A model generated the notes under the pieces. It made no database searches, was not told the origin of the DNA, and saw only the letters and a program-made list of their open reading frames with translations. Of a DNA stretch of 64,000 nt, positions 44,807 through 56,436 are shown piece by piece; the stretch's first letter is position 1, and each line of letters begins with the position of its first letter. The stretch comes from Hyphochytrium catenoides (Eukaryota > Sar > Hyphochytriomycetes > Hyphochytriales > Hyphochytriaceae), in contig FLMG01002942.1 in assembly GCA_900088475.1 (NCBI GenBank), positions 1 to 64,000 of the forward strand, read 5' to 3'. The position numbers and the translations under genes are program-made.

Positions 44807-45664
44807 CTAATCCGTGGGTAACGGCAGCAGTAGGAGCTCTAATAGCGAAGCCTGTGGCTTCTCTACGGCTTGTTGGCTAGTGCAGAGGGTGCCGCCAAAA
44901 GCGTATAACGTAGTCGGTAATGAAACGGCGCTGTTTGCCGAGCTCCTTCCTCGGTGGTGGTCAGGTTCCATGTCCTTGTCTCGTTGCCATGGCAGACAGC
45001 TTTTCACGGTTTGCTTGACGACGCTGGCGGCATCCAAATCTACGGCTTCTCCAACTAGGGCGGCGGGAGGATGATCAATTGGCGAAACCACAAGCGCTGC
45101 TGCTTCACTATCCAGGCGGCGACTAGAAAGTTGGGGCGCTTTTTCCGTCGCAGCAAATCCTAGCATATTACTCTGTTGTCGTTCGTCCTCTGCCGTCAGC
45201 GGCAGGAAGAATTCGTCCCCTGCTGCACACCCTAATGAACTTTCATAGAGGGAAGAAGAAGAAGAGGAAGGCGAGCAGCAAATAACCTGTTCCTCTGATG
45301 GCTCCGCAGCTGCAAACTGGGCGGCGCAGCCACCGCTTCTCCATTTGCTCCCCCTGGAAAGTAAATCTTGACTCAAGTCGTGGTAGTGGTGGTGGTAGTT
45401 GACTTTGTTGCTTAACAGCCAAGCCTTACTCTGCAGAGAGGCAATGACTTGGGCCATTTCCTGAAGCATTTCAGAGGTCTTGAGGAGGACCGCCAACTGG
45501 CTCCGCTGGTCCCCGTAGCCCATCTCCGCAACTCGAGAACGTAAAATGTCGAAGGCATGGGCAATGCTTCTCATCACTCGCCTCTTCTCCCGTGTGTTAT
45601 GGGCGGTCCGCTTCCTCTGAATATAGTCTGCATCTTGGGGATCCACTGTTCTTTTCCTTGGCAT
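44807..45664 (-). CDS. bHLH transcription factor, minus-strand subfamily, member 2 (inserted residue in basic/helix 1 junction)
   Basis: Single exon, 285 aa, starting MPRKRTVDPQDADYIQRKR. The bHLH covers about 17-71: HNTREKRRVMRSIAHAF, then DILRSRVAEM, loop GYGDQRSQL and helix 2 AVLLKTSEMLQEM. Compared with the other three members (RRVKSIA, RRVRGIA) this one reads RRVMRSIA, an extra residue between basic region and helix 1. The frame is open 15 bases upstream, but only at a CTG; the ATG at 45664 matches the paralogues. It shares the TAEDERQ motif (about residue 165) and a late TTLYAFGGTLCT block with the member at 36.1 kb. The middle is Ser-, Gln- and Ala-rich. Expected to dimerise in the nucleus; DNA binding may be altered by the insertion. 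Confidence 0.85.
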   Translation of the reverse strand: MPRKRTVDPQDADYIQRKRTAHNTREKRRVMRSIAHAFDILRSRVAEMGYGDQRSQLAVLLKTSEMLQEMAQVIASLQSKAWLLSNKVNYHHHYHDLSQDLLSRGSKWRSGGCAAQFAAAEPSEEQVICCSPSSSSSSLYESSLGCAAGDEFFLPLTAEDERQQSNMLGFAATEKAPQLSSRRLDSEAAALVVSPIDHPPAALVGEAVDLDAASVVKQTVKSCLPWQRDKDMEPDHHRGRSSANSAVSLPTTLYAFGGTLCTSQQAVEKPQASLLELLLLPLPTD

Positions 45665-47182
45665 GTTCCACAACAGCAAATAACAGAAAAAGGAGAGCTA
45701 GTCGAGCACCGCCACGCACCGCGGACTCTACTTCTACAGCATAATGCGGGAGAAAAGCACCGGAACAACAGCTATGAGAGTAGTTAAGATAGCTCTGAGG
45801 AGCACGATGGAAGACTGTGAGCTTCTCAACAACAACTAACCCTAAGGATCCCACGTTCGCTGATCTAAACCTATTGCTGACTGCGGTGAAAACTGTCAAG
45901 ATCTTTTGCATCGCATCTGGTTATTGCTTTATGACAAAAAGGCAGGATGAGAAGTCTCCATTTCTGTGACTATTCCTTCATCAGTATAACTAGGACTTTC
46001 TCTTTTGAAAGGGAACCGAAAGCGAAGCCGTCAGCAGAGAATCCGCGACAAAGTAGTTAGTTCTCCATTCTCCTTGCTGCTGGCTAGTAGCAGCCTCTCC
46101 TCTGGGCATGGCGCTGTGCTATTCGAAGTATTTGGGGAAGAAGAGAAAGATAAAAAGTAGTGTCAATACCAAAGGTCAAAATAGAAGAGAGCACGGCCCC
46201 TAGGCTCCTCGCTCCTCTTGGCTTCTCATCTTCTTCTGCAGGCCCACTAGCAACGGTCATAGAGTAAAGGCTGCCCTCATAAAGATTCCTGCTACCGTGC
46301 GACAACAAGCGACCGGTAAAGGCGAAGAAAGGCAACCCGCCATGATGAGGCAACGCTTTCAGCTGTAGGATGAAGGATCCACATAATCGTAACAGTGAGC
46401 GCGTACAAGTGGTGGAGGCTGTGCTTTTGCGGTTGATGAGGCCAGTAGTGCTAAAGGAGGGGCGCTGATGATGAGAGAGTTCGATTGCGAAGCTACTACC
46501 ACTCTGTGTCTCCTTACTTTCGCCACCACGGAGTAAGAAAGAACCTGCTATGGCGACTTGCTGGCAGGTACTGCTGAGCGAGATCGTGTGGCTCATTGTT
46601 ATTAACAGGGACAAGTGGTCAACGAGTGGCATTCCCCCCGCCCACAGTCACCTGCGAGATCACTGCCAGTAAGAAAGGGGAAAGCGAGGGCAGAAGCATG
46701 GAGAAGCTAATGATGGGTGACCAAAAGCTAGATGCTCACTTGTCAGACCCTTCTCAATCATGGCTCAAAGCTCTAACTCAGCTTGGTCAAATAAAGCAAT
46801 GTGTCAGGCACGGTGCCTCTTCCTTGCAGGTATATTGGTTGTCTGACAGCAATAAGCCAAGAACCTGCTAGGAATGTCTTTTCTACTCTTCTAATCCTTG
46901 CATGATGCCTTTTGTTGTCTCTTCCTCCTCCTGGGAAGAAGGAAACTCCTCCTTCCTCCTTTTCAACTTCTGTCACCATCAACAAAGCTGCATAATAAGA
47001 AGAGAGGAACTGCAGGAGGTATGACGGGGGAATCATTGGACAATCGATGAAGGCCAAGTTAAGAGGAAGAACCAGGGCAAGGAAAGAGCGATCAGATCAT
47101 CAGTCCATCTCTTGTCGAACAATGGCTCCTTCAGGCCCAAGACTCATAATAACTGCACTGTTATTATCTTAGGGCTGCGTCT

Positions 47183-47425
47183 GTGTGGATGACTGTCCGT
47201 AACACAGAGGACCAGAAACCGCCCCTTTGGAACTTTATTGACATAGAAAAGGGTCACTCTTTGGAGAACCAACTTCGCCCACCCATCCTAGTGACCCCCG
47301 TCCTCCGGCAGCATGAATTGGATTTTATCATCCACCCGCACGCCTACGAGCCCTGTGGACAAGCGAGCTATATCTGCCTACCCCATGCTAATCCCATTAC
47401 GCAGTACTGGGCGTGGAGAGCATAG
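47183..47425 (+). CDS. Possible small ORF or orphan exon, function unknown
   Basis: Eighty codons with a balanced, protein-like composition unlike the Ser/Leu/Arg-rich noise around it, for example TEDQKPPLWNFIDIEKGHS and HPHAYEPCGQASYICLPHAN, ending WAWRA. No start context, domain or partner exon can be confirmed. It may be a fragment of a lost gene or element. Confidence 0.25.
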   Translation: MWMTVRNTEDQKPPLWNFIDIEKGHSLENQLRPPILVTPVLRQHELDFIIHPHAYEPCGQASYICLPHANPITQYWAWRA

Positions 47426-47731
47426 ATATAAAATGAGCCTGACAAACAAGAAAAGCCCTTAGTTGTCGCAATAAAGTCTGAGTACATTATAACCAGTAAA
47501 CCACAGCTTATTATACGATCCACGTAAAAGTTATCACTTGCTTTAGGTATTGTATCCTCCTCTTCTTGTCGCATCCCGTGCCCATCTAAGCATAGAATGG
47601 GCCGCTCTCTTCGACTGCTGCAGCTGCAGGAAGGCCACTTAACGTCGGCAATTCTTTTTTCCTTAGATTGTCGGTATCCATTGACTGGAAAATGCCAGCC
47701 ATGTTATTAGTAAGGACGACACCTCATGGCG

Positions 47732-47751
47732 CCCCATAGTATGCTATGGGG
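47732..47751. repeat. Perfect 8-bp hairpin with 4-nt loop
   Basis: CCCCATAG, loop TATG, CTATGGGG, with an outer CTCATG/CATGAG pair about 4-10 bases further out. Short enough to be chance. Confidence 0.5.
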
Positions 47752-49742
47752 ATAATAGGTCATGAGTTTTCATACTAATAATAACTGCAGCTTGCTCCTC
47801 TAAAGGGAAGGAATTGGAGCAACAGTCTAGGGCCTGCTATTATTATAGAACTAATAGTAGGCGCTGTCAAGTCATCAGTCGTGAAAAAAAACAGAAAGTG
47901 GAGCAGAAGCAGTGACTGCGGGAACCTTGGTGTCCCATTTTGCATCATCATTCTTCCCTCTTCTCTTTGCTGTCATCACTTCTACTGAGTCCACCCACCG
48001 TGAGTCCAAAGGCGGCCACAGCCACCGCAGTCCAAAAAGTGAGAACAGAGTCGGTTGAATGGAGGATCCTCAGCCTGACGCTCCTTTCTTGTCGGCTGGA
48101 GCCGCGCCGAACTGGTTCTCATGGCTGTCCCACCACGTCATCCTTACTCCTTGTGTTCTTATCACAAGAGAGAAAACTTCACGACGGATCTTTTACTGTT
48201 GGTGAGACAGACGTTTGTAAGAACCATCGAATCTTCTTGGTAAGCACACGCCTTCCGCCCTTAGCTACCTGGTTGGCTTAAAGGCCGGGCATCCTTGCCT
48301 CATAATAGCAACGCCTTCATTATTATTACTTCACGTCTTCAGTAGTTAAAGAAACGATACAAAAAACTTCTGCTCTCGGCCCCAATCCGTGCTTTGACAT
48401 AGTACCAGGACACCTCGGAGGGTGGTCCACAGAGCCAGCTATCATAAAGTAGTGTTATGGCTTATTATAATTGATGAAACGCGGAGGGTGGAGGTTAGCT
48501 TTTATCTGCAGTGATCCGTTCGCATCATCCTACTTTATATAAAGCGTTGACTACTGGTGATAGACCTCCTTGCCACCACCTGCCAAAGCTTCGCCTTTTT
48601 TCCTAACTTATGGCTGCAGAGCAAAGCTGTCGCACTTTCTTCTCTACTACCATGCCAGCCAGCAGCACCTACTACTACGACGGCACCGCATCATCATCGG
48701 ATTCCACATACGGACATTCAACAAAGAAGCTATCATCAATCCTATCGCTAGAAGAGTAGTGATGTCTCCTGATGACTGCCACACCACCACCTCGTCCAGT
48801 TGGTTCTGCAGATGTGAAGTATGATGCACTGGTGTTATGCAACGACATGAGAGGCCTATCATAATAAACACGACCTTTCAGCAATAATAATCCTTGCACG
48901 TAGAAAGCATTTTTCATCTCCTTTTCTTGGCATAGGCGGGGCCTTTCTTCCTACGCTGCTGCCTCCCTGTTGGTCGTGCATGTACCCTAGGCGTAGACGC
49001 TCCATACATGTACCATACATCCGTATAGTATGGATGATGCTGGCCATCATTATCCTTCCGGACCTTGGCATTGCAGAGGACGTAGGCTGTTATCAGACCG
49101 AGACTCTTACCACGTGCTCCATTTGCTGACAGCAGGAGGAGAAGGCCGGCGGTAGACTGTGGGACGACTTATTTGGGGCTCATACAGCATGTCCAACACT
49201 TCGAGGCTCGCACAGCGTGTAAGAGGTATCAAACTTATTACCTTTTAGACGTGACATGATCTTCCGTATCATAGGACCATGCAGGCATTTCCCCTCATCA
49301 TGATCTTCACGTTACGCTTCTTCTCGGTCGACACCCAAGTCACACCTCTAGTAATGAGGTGCGATGCAGAAAAAGTTCTACGGATCAAGAGCGGCCTTTC
49401 TGGAGGTGGACTAGTCTCATGATGCCTTCTGCTATCACATCAGAACCGTAGGCGCGTAACCAGCTAGGATCTTGCTTGCTCTCTTCTATTGCCGCTTACA
49501 TCTCCGTGGCTGAGCCAGAAAGCTCCACTTGTCGGCTTGCTTCTTCTCTTTGTTATAGGGCAAGCTTGGCAGACAACGAGAAGTACCTAGCGACACAGTC
49601 AATATCTCCCGTGACTTGTCGCTTAATGGGTCTTATTATTATGGCGTTTTCCTCTGTCTTTCTGTCTTATTAGTGATACATGATCCTCATACGACTTTTA
49701 ATCCTGCCTTATTAGGAGGACCATAAGGTGCTCTCTTTGCTC

Positions 49743-50384
49743 TCAGAGAGGAAAGAAGTCCTCGGTCGTGTCGGAGCTAAGCTGTGGCAGGGTTCCATCA
49801 TCAACCCGTCCTGCGTCAGTCAATAGCGCAAGACAAGTCATCAACTGTGCATTTGATGACAATTGCTCCTCATCCTCTCCGTAGTATTCAACCTCTGCAC
49901 TAACGGCATCGCAGCTATTGCTACCGCCGTTGCTGCTGCTATCGTCCTCACCACTGCTCCCTGCTGCTTCTTCCTCTTGCTGGCTGCTTAGATGATGCCC
50001 GTACTGGCAACTCATCAAGGTCTCCTCGTACTGCTTGCTCAGGTTGTGCTCATACTGCTGCTCGTTGGTCATGTGATGCAAGGACTGCCAAGAGACTTCT
50101 CGGTGCGCTGCTGCCTCAGATGTGCCAATCGTAGTGGTGGTAGGGATGCTCTGCTGCAGTATTTCTATGGTGTGAGAGAGGTCCTGCACCATATGTACAG
50201 TTTGGGCTAAGACGGCAAGCTGGCTACGTTGATCTCCATAGCCCATCACAGACAACTGCTCTCGCAGAATAGCAAATGCTGCGGCAATTCCTCTGACACG
50301 GCGCTTTTCCCTGTCATTGTGCTTAGAGCGCTTCCTCTGGACGTACTCCGGATCCCCTCTATTCACACTGCGCTTTCGGGCCAT
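49743..50384 (-). CDS. bHLH transcription factor, minus-strand subfamily, member 3
   Basis: Single exon, 213 aa from the ATG at 50384 (MARKRSVNRGDPEYVQRKR). The bHLH is at about 17-70: HNDREKRRVRG, helix 1 IAAAFAILREQLSVM, loop GYGDQRSQL and helix 2 AVLAQTVHMVQDL. The frame stays open to another ATG at 50549 (55 extra residues), but 50384 is preferred because M-[PA]-R-K-R begins all four paralogues and a TATAAAG lies between the two ATGs. Downstream sequence is rich in His/Gln then Ser/Asn/acidic residues (EEEAAGSSGEDDSSSNGGS), resembling an activation region, and ends EDFFPL. It is the shortest member and lacks the AEDERQ and TLY blocks seen in the members at 36.1 and 44.8 kb. Confidence 0.85.
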   Translation of the reverse strand: MARKRSVNRGDPEYVQRKRSKHNDREKRRVRGIAAAFAILREQLSVMGYGDQRSQLAVLAQTVHMVQDLSHTIEILQQSIPTTTTIGTSEAAAHREVSWQSLHHMTNEQQYEHNLSKQYEETLMSCQYGHHLSSQQEEEAAGSSGEDDSSSNGGSNSCDAVSAEVEYYGEDEEQLSSNAQLMTCLALLTDAGRVDDGTLPQLSSDTTEDFFPL

Positions 50385-50476
50385 GGTTGTGAGAAAGATG
50401 TAATTCGCTTCTGTGTAGCTGTGAAGCGAGCTCCTTGAAGACGCTACTTCGTTGGGGCCAGAAAGAAGTGTGTCGA

Positions 50477-50483
50477 CTTTATA
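50477..50483 (-). promoter_or_regulatory. Candidate TATA box of the 49.7-50.4 kb bHLH gene
   Basis: On the minus strand the sequence reads TATAAAG, about 93 bases upstream of the preferred ATG. It supports a start at 50384 rather than 50549. It is a short motif, so chance is possible. Confidence 0.3.
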
Positions 50484-52140
50484 ATTTGAGCTTAGTTCTT
50501 GGTTGGCCAGACTGGTCTGATCAGAAAATTGGCCAGGATAAAGGTGCATGGAGTGTTCTTCTTAGGGTCTCCCTGTGTGATCCTTTCCAGCCCTGACATC
50601 CGCTGCTGCTGCTGGTTTTTCCTCCACCACTGGACTAACTACTATCTGAGTTGGTCTTTCCAGAAAGATGACAGAGGAGGACTACTTTTGCTGAGAGTGA
50701 GAAGTAGATGCTTCCTCTTTTCTCCGTCTTTCTCGCCAGTGCGGCGTTAGTGGTCAAGACCAGCCACCCTAGTACATAGCTAGATCTGGAGCTGCTTATT
50801 ATAGTCAATGATGGAGATTGATAAACAGTGTCGTGGCGTTACGGCCGCTGCTGCACAGATTAGAAGGCTTCTGACGAATGGTAAGAACCGGTGGGTGCCT
50901 GCCGCATCCAACTCCTTTCGAAGACAAGCATGTAGCCCCTAGCGGAAGAATAGGAAATGAAGATGATGAGGTACAATCACCATGATAGCTCACCGAAGAG
51001 TTAATATTAGCCGCGCGGCAAAGCGTGACAACCGTGGCGGTCGGCGGCGGCGTACAGCAGCAGAGCTTAAAGAAATAGCTCGCAGCGAGGCAAGGAGGAA
51101 AAGGTACTCTTCCGGATCTAACGCTTAACTAACGATGAGTAATATGTCTAGCAGTTCCTTCTTGTATAGTCATTGCCCTTCTTCGTGCGATGTCCACCAC
51201 TTCTCCGCTGCGCGAGAGAGAAGAGGTTCTCGCTGTGGAAGGAAGGAAGGAAGGAGAGCATGAGTCAGCGCACCCGACTGCAGGAACAGCCAAGAGAAAG
51301 AGAGGATCGCTTCACTGCTAATAAGTGACTCTGTCAAAAGTCTGTATGCTGGGCGCAGTATGAGAGACAAGTGCTCCGCTTGGTAACAAACCACCTCATA
51401 ATATCGCTCCCCACTCTTTACTGAGCCTGCCATCCACATTGTAAGATGCACGTGATGATGGGAAGAAGGGCTGCTGCGGGTTCGGTCCTAATGGATAGCT
51501 CCCTTCAACAAAGTTCTTCATCCTTCTTTTCAATTTTCCTGGCCTTCCGTCTCCGGCATTTGTCCCGGGTCACACATTTTATAGAAGCTGGAGAAGAGGA
51601 AAAATCTTCTTACCTCTTCTCCCTCTTCGCCTTCCTTCTTGACAAATCAGGTAGATGCAGCAAAGTGGCACAAGGGATAGAGAGCTCGCAACGCAGAGCA
51701 AGTAGGCCAAGATTAATTGGAAGTGGTGGGAAGGTCGACGAAGAAGTGTCTGTCTCTTTTCTTCTCTCTCAGAGACATGTCCAATCCAAGGTTGACGTTC
51801 TGGCTCTTCGATGATTCATACGGGCCCTTTTCTCCGCTGTTAACCTTTGATTGGTAACCTCCTCCGTGGCGTACCAGGCTTATACCGTGGGTCGCCTGGC
51901 CGCATGACAAAGCACCGCTGTCGTCTGAGCTGCTGTGCAGGCCGTAGATCTATTATGCAAAGTAGCAGGAGCAGGTAGCTAGTGAGGCGGTCTTTGACCA
52001 TGAGCTTTCCCCTTCCTTCCCGCCTGTCTCCATGTTGCTCTTTCTCCTTCACATCCCCTGCTCTGAGAAAACATGGGACTTCACTCCTGAATGTCCCTCT
52101 CTTGGACGGAGAGATTCCCACTTCGCACCACTGCCTAATA

Positions 52141-52610
52141 AAAGGGCTGAGAACCAAGAGAAGAGGAGAGTTAACAAGTTCTGATGATGTCATTGGACCT
52201 GATGCATGGAGAGAGGCAGATCAGAACAAGATGGCAGAAGGTACTCCCAGCGATGGCGGTTAGCAGCGCTCGTTTCTTAGTGGCGTACTTATGCTTGATA
52301 ACTTCTTGTCCTTCTTCTGCATTTCTTTTCTTCCGCTTGGTCAGTGAGGAGCAGGGGGCAACGTGTGGACGAGATCTATCTTTCTATCTCCTTGGGCGGC
52401 CAGAGCAGAGCGCGCGGGAGAACGGGCAAAGAACATAGACTTAGATGTATGGGTGTGCCGCTTGATGCCAAGGCCGTGGATGGGGGAGAGGCAGCACTAA
52501 ACGAGATGATCGAGAAGAAGGAGAGAAGCCAATGCGGAACAAAGACGAAGAAGGTAAGGAAACGGTGCAGTCGTTCGATGAGGATGAGATGATGGCGAGC
52601 AATAGCTTTT
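52141..52610 (+). repeat. Tandem duplication, copy 1 (about 470 bp)
   Basis: Runs from GGGCTGAGAACCAAG to GATGATGGCGAGCAATAGCT. Shared blocks with copy 2 include TTCTGATGATGTCATTGGAC, ACTCCCAGCGATGGCGGTTA, GAGAACGGGCAAAGAACATA and GCCGCTTGATGC. Several frames translate to similar, charged peptides in both copies (for example ERQIRTRWQK), so an old coding origin is possible, but no single frame survives throughout. Confidence 0.85.
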
Positions 52611-52620
52611 AAAGCAATTT

Positions 52621-53104
52621 AAGGGTTGAGAACCAAGCGAAGAGGAAAGTTAACACGTTCTGATGATGTCATTGGACGTGATGGAGAAAGGCAGATCAGA
52701 ACAAGATGGCAAAAGGTACTCCCAGCGATGGCGGTTAGCGGGGCTGCTCGTTTCTTAGTGGCGTACTTGTGCTTGATATCTTCTTGTCCTTCTGCACTGC
52801 GCTTCTTTTGTTCCGCTTGGTCAATCAGTGGGAGAGAGCAGGGCAACGTGTGGACGAGAAGATGGTCTCTCTCATTCTTTCTCTTTGTGCCAGCAGGGCA
52901 CAGCGAGTGGGAGAACGGGCAAAGAACATAGACTTAGATATATGGGTGTGCCGCTTGATGCTAAGGCCGTGGGTGGTGGAGGCAGCACTAAAGAGAGAAG
53001 ATCGAGAAGAAGGAGAGAAGCCAATGCGGAACAAAGACGAAGAATCGTAAGGAAAACGGTGCAGTCGCTCAATGAGGATGGCATGATGGCGAGCAATAGC
53101 TTTA
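52621..53104 (+). repeat. Tandem duplication, copy 2 (about 484 bp)
   Basis: Direct neighbour of copy 1, differing by small indels and substitutions. Possible splice-like sites (AAAAG|GTACTC, CAATCAG|T, CCAGCAG|G) flank Lys/Arg/Glu-rich stretches in both copies, and downstream of copy 2 a frame continues SLNEDGMMASNSFKQIRVVG. A small spliced gene cannot be excluded. Confidence 0.85.
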
Positions 53105-54369
53105 AGCAAATACGAGTGGTAGGGAAGAACCATACGAGACAGCTTAACGTCGTGTTCTTGTCTCTTCTTCCTGAGGCTTATTAGCACTACTTTCTTTAAC
53201 AGGAGTGCTTAGAAGTAGTAGTCTTTCTGCAGCTCAAGCCAGCAACTATTAGCCTTTAGACGCATAAGCCACGACTTGATGGACGGACAAGGCCGAGGTA
53301 GCGACAAGAACAGAGTGCTGGCAAGTGCACTAACACCAGCTGCTGCCGCTACTCCTCGCTGTTATGACGAGCAGACATGGGCGAATCATCATAGACAAAG
53401 GGAGCGGAAAGAAGAAGAGGCCCTGCTGCAAGGAAGGGGGTCACAGTTTTCTGATCGCCACTGTCATGCAGGCGCTGGTGGTGGTGGTGCTTTGCTGCTG
53501 CAGCTGGCGTCCAATTTCTTGGCCAAGTTGTTGATAGTTCTCACCAGCAGCGGGGATGCTTGATACTATTTGGGGCCACCACCATGTGGTAGGCCTCTGT
53601 CTCTCGGCTGTCCCACTCACTGCTGCCCGGGTATTATTCTTCTCAAGAGAAGCAAGCAACGAGAGCTCAGGAAGGTGGTGGGAAGTCAGAAGGAACAGAG
53701 TCGATGATCGGTGTGGCCGTTCTTTCTCCTCACACGTTCCCACCAAAGCAGCGATTTTGAAGGTTTGGTGGTGCTGAGCAGGATATGAGAAGAAGAGGAA
53801 GGTAAAAGAGAGCGAAGGGGAGGGTACTCTACCAGTCAGAGATGAGAAAGAGGGGGTGGTTCCTCTCTTCTTCGCTGGCTGCTTTTCCTCATCGTCTTCA
53901 TGCGGGCAACGCACGTCGTTCTTTCCACCACCACCACCACCAGCCTTAGATAGTAAGTATGCTCTCCCGTCCTTGTTGCATCTCATGACTCCACCGCTGC
54001 TGCTGCTGTTCTTTCTTCATTGTCCTCCCATGATAAGGATGGTGGCAAAGCAGGCGAGCCGAAGCCAACGACGAGGAAGAAGAGCCATAGTTTAGCTGAC
54101 TATTGTCTAGGAGGAGGCTAGGGAACGAGAGAAAGGGAACAAGAGATGACTCCAACTCTCCTTGGCACTCACTAACTGATTATCTCTTACGTTATGCGAC
54201 AACATTAGGATAGTTCTTGTGTTGCTTTCGCTGGCGGGACGGTTGCACCTTTCCTCACCGCGATCTAGAGTATAAATCAAAGGAGATGTGCAATACCCAA
54301 TCTATTGAATCTTCACCGATTCTGAACAATACAACTATTACAAGAGAAGAGACCCAAGACCCCCTCGTT

Positions 54370-54457
54370 CTCTCTCTCTCTCTCTCTCTCACTCTGACTC
54401 CATCCCTCTCTCTCTCTCTTTCGTTCTCTCTCTCTTCTCTCTCTCTTTCTCTCTCCT

Positions 54458-54500
<43 letters not shown>

Positions 54501-54718
54501 CCCTCCCTCTCTGACTCTTTCTCTCTCTCTGACTGCCTCGCTCTCTTTCTCTCTTTCTCTCTCCCTCTTTCTCTCTCCTCCAGCTCTCTCTCTCTCTCTA
54601 CCTCTCTTTCTCCCTCTTTCTCTCTCCTGCCCCTCTCCCTATCTCTCTCTCCCCGTTCCCCCTCTCTATCTCTCACTGTCTCCTCCCCCCCACTTCTCTC
54701 TCTCTCCCTCTGCCTCCA
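54370..54718. repeat. Long (CT)n microsatellite, interrupted
   Basis: About 350 bases of CTCTCT with TTTC and CCCT interruptions, the longest simple tract in the window. The Arg/Glu-rich ORF on the opposite strand is an artefact. Confidence 0.95.
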
Positions 54719-56436
54719 CTTTTTTCTCACTCTTCCCTCTCGCCCTTTTCTCATCAGCAGTCATGGGTCATGGCTGCTGCTTCTCTTTTTTCCCAGTCAT
54801 TCCACGCTTGTACCTTCTTTGTCTTCTTCCTCAACACGTGCTTCTTTCTTCCTCCTCTCCTGCTGCTTGCGTCGCTGTCGTCTCCAGATCGTTTTCCCTT
54901 CTTCCCGCTCCCGGCCTCGCTCAGAAGGTCATGACTCTTCTATCTTCCTTCGTGGGCCTAGGACGGAGCGAGCGGTGATCTCATTAGTACGCCACCGCTC
55001 TTCTTTGTTGCGTCACTCAACGTGTTGTCTCAATGACTAGACGCCTTTATTTCTCCCACAATCATGCCGGTCATTCGCCGGTCTTGCTTGGTAAACTAGT
55101 GTCCATCGTCCTTCACCACTTCCGTTCTTATTGCTGCTTAATATGCGTGAAGGTGGCCGAGCCGATGATGCCGCTTCCTGGTGGCAATCCTTGTACCCTG
55201 TCAGGCTTGGCGAACCACGCCAACAAATTGTCTTCTCCTATTTGCCGCGCCAGCAGCGGCAGATGAATTTTTTCCGGCTGCCGGCCGGCCTACTGTTTAC
55301 TTACTCGTTCTCATCCTTCTCCCCTTAGTCCGAAGTGAAAGCAGCAGATGTGAGTAAGAAGCAGCAGCGAGTACCCGCAGATAAAATTCATTCTAGATGC
55401 TGCTGGGACGAACCGGCGAAGCAAGCTATTACTCCCTATCAAGCAGCTCACCCACCTCTTATTGCTCAGCAGCGAGGGCAGAGACGGGACAGATAGATGC
55501 CTGGGAGGAAGAGGTAATGGGAAGGAGCATGATCCATCCTCCATCCCCTTGGTAATGGTAGAGCAAACTCCTCACGACGGTAATGCATCGTGCTAGACGG
55601 AAAGCAGTGGCTTACCGACGAGATACATTGTTCTTCTTCATCACTATTTACCGAGAACCACTAGTATGACAGGCGCTAACAAATGGATTGATTGGCCCTA
55701 TCAAGGAAGAAAGGCTCAGTGCATCACTGCCTTCAGTAAACGCATTCATCCTGTTCTTCCCTTGTTATTCTGTTCAGCCTGCCAGCACTCCTGACGTAGC
55801 ATGCTGTCCATATTATGCGAACAACAGCAGCCAATGGCAGTTAGCAGTTTTCTGCAGCGGCCTATTATTAGTCTTCTCCTTCTGGTCAACAATAAAGAGA
55901 AGATTCAAGGCCATGATAATGGGCATGAGATCTGCTGTCTTTTCGCAGATATGGCCGACGGCACACATCAAGCCTCGTGGCGGGAAGGAGTTGACTCATA
56001 AGAGGCGCGTCTCGCTATAATAATAGGACAGTGGCGGTGTATTCGACTACTCGGCAGCACTGACTCTATTTCCAGCAGTTAGAGGAATTAGAGAAGAGGA
56101 TGATATTTCTTTCAAAGGTAAGGACAAGCAGTTCTAATGTTTGAGAGTTAGTTAGATTGTCTCAAAGTGCAGGCAGCGACAGCCTTTGTGTTGCCAGCCA
56201 CTCCCTACTACCGATCGTATTGACAGGTGACTACGCGCCCTTCAGACCTTGGTTTCTCTAGATGACAGTCATCTCCTTAGTCATCTGTGCTGCTATGGGT
56301 ATATTAGGATGTTTGACACCAGTGCGTGGCTTGTGCTTGTCCTCAATAGAGAGGTGGTGGTGGTGCTCCTTGCTTAAGCTGAAGCTGTGGCTAGTTGCCC
56401 GTAGCGAGCTCTCCTCCTGACATACCTCGACTCTTA

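Larger units (their letters stand above)
45665..49742. other. Intergenic stretch of about 4.1 kb
   Basis: No recognised gene. The longest minus-strand frame (46084-46632, 182 codons) has no recognisable domain. A small coding-like frame at 47183-47425 and a perfect 8-bp hairpin at 47732-47751 are listed separately. Confidence 0.5.
50385..56436. other. Intergenic stretch of about 6 kb
   Basis: It contains a tandem duplication at 52141-53104 and a large CT microsatellite at 54370-54718. No gene is recognised. Open frames in the CT-rich part and in the tandem repeat are listed or rejected elsewhere. Confidence 0.5.

Noticed and set aside
50385-50549. N-terminal 55-residue extension of the 49.7-kb bHLH gene
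   Set aside because: Paralogues all start at the M-[PA]-R-[KR]-R position and a TATA-like box lies between the two ATGs; kept as an alternative only.
54389-54754. Arg/Glu-rich minus-strand ORF of 121 codons
   Set aside because: Direct product of the long CT microsatellite.
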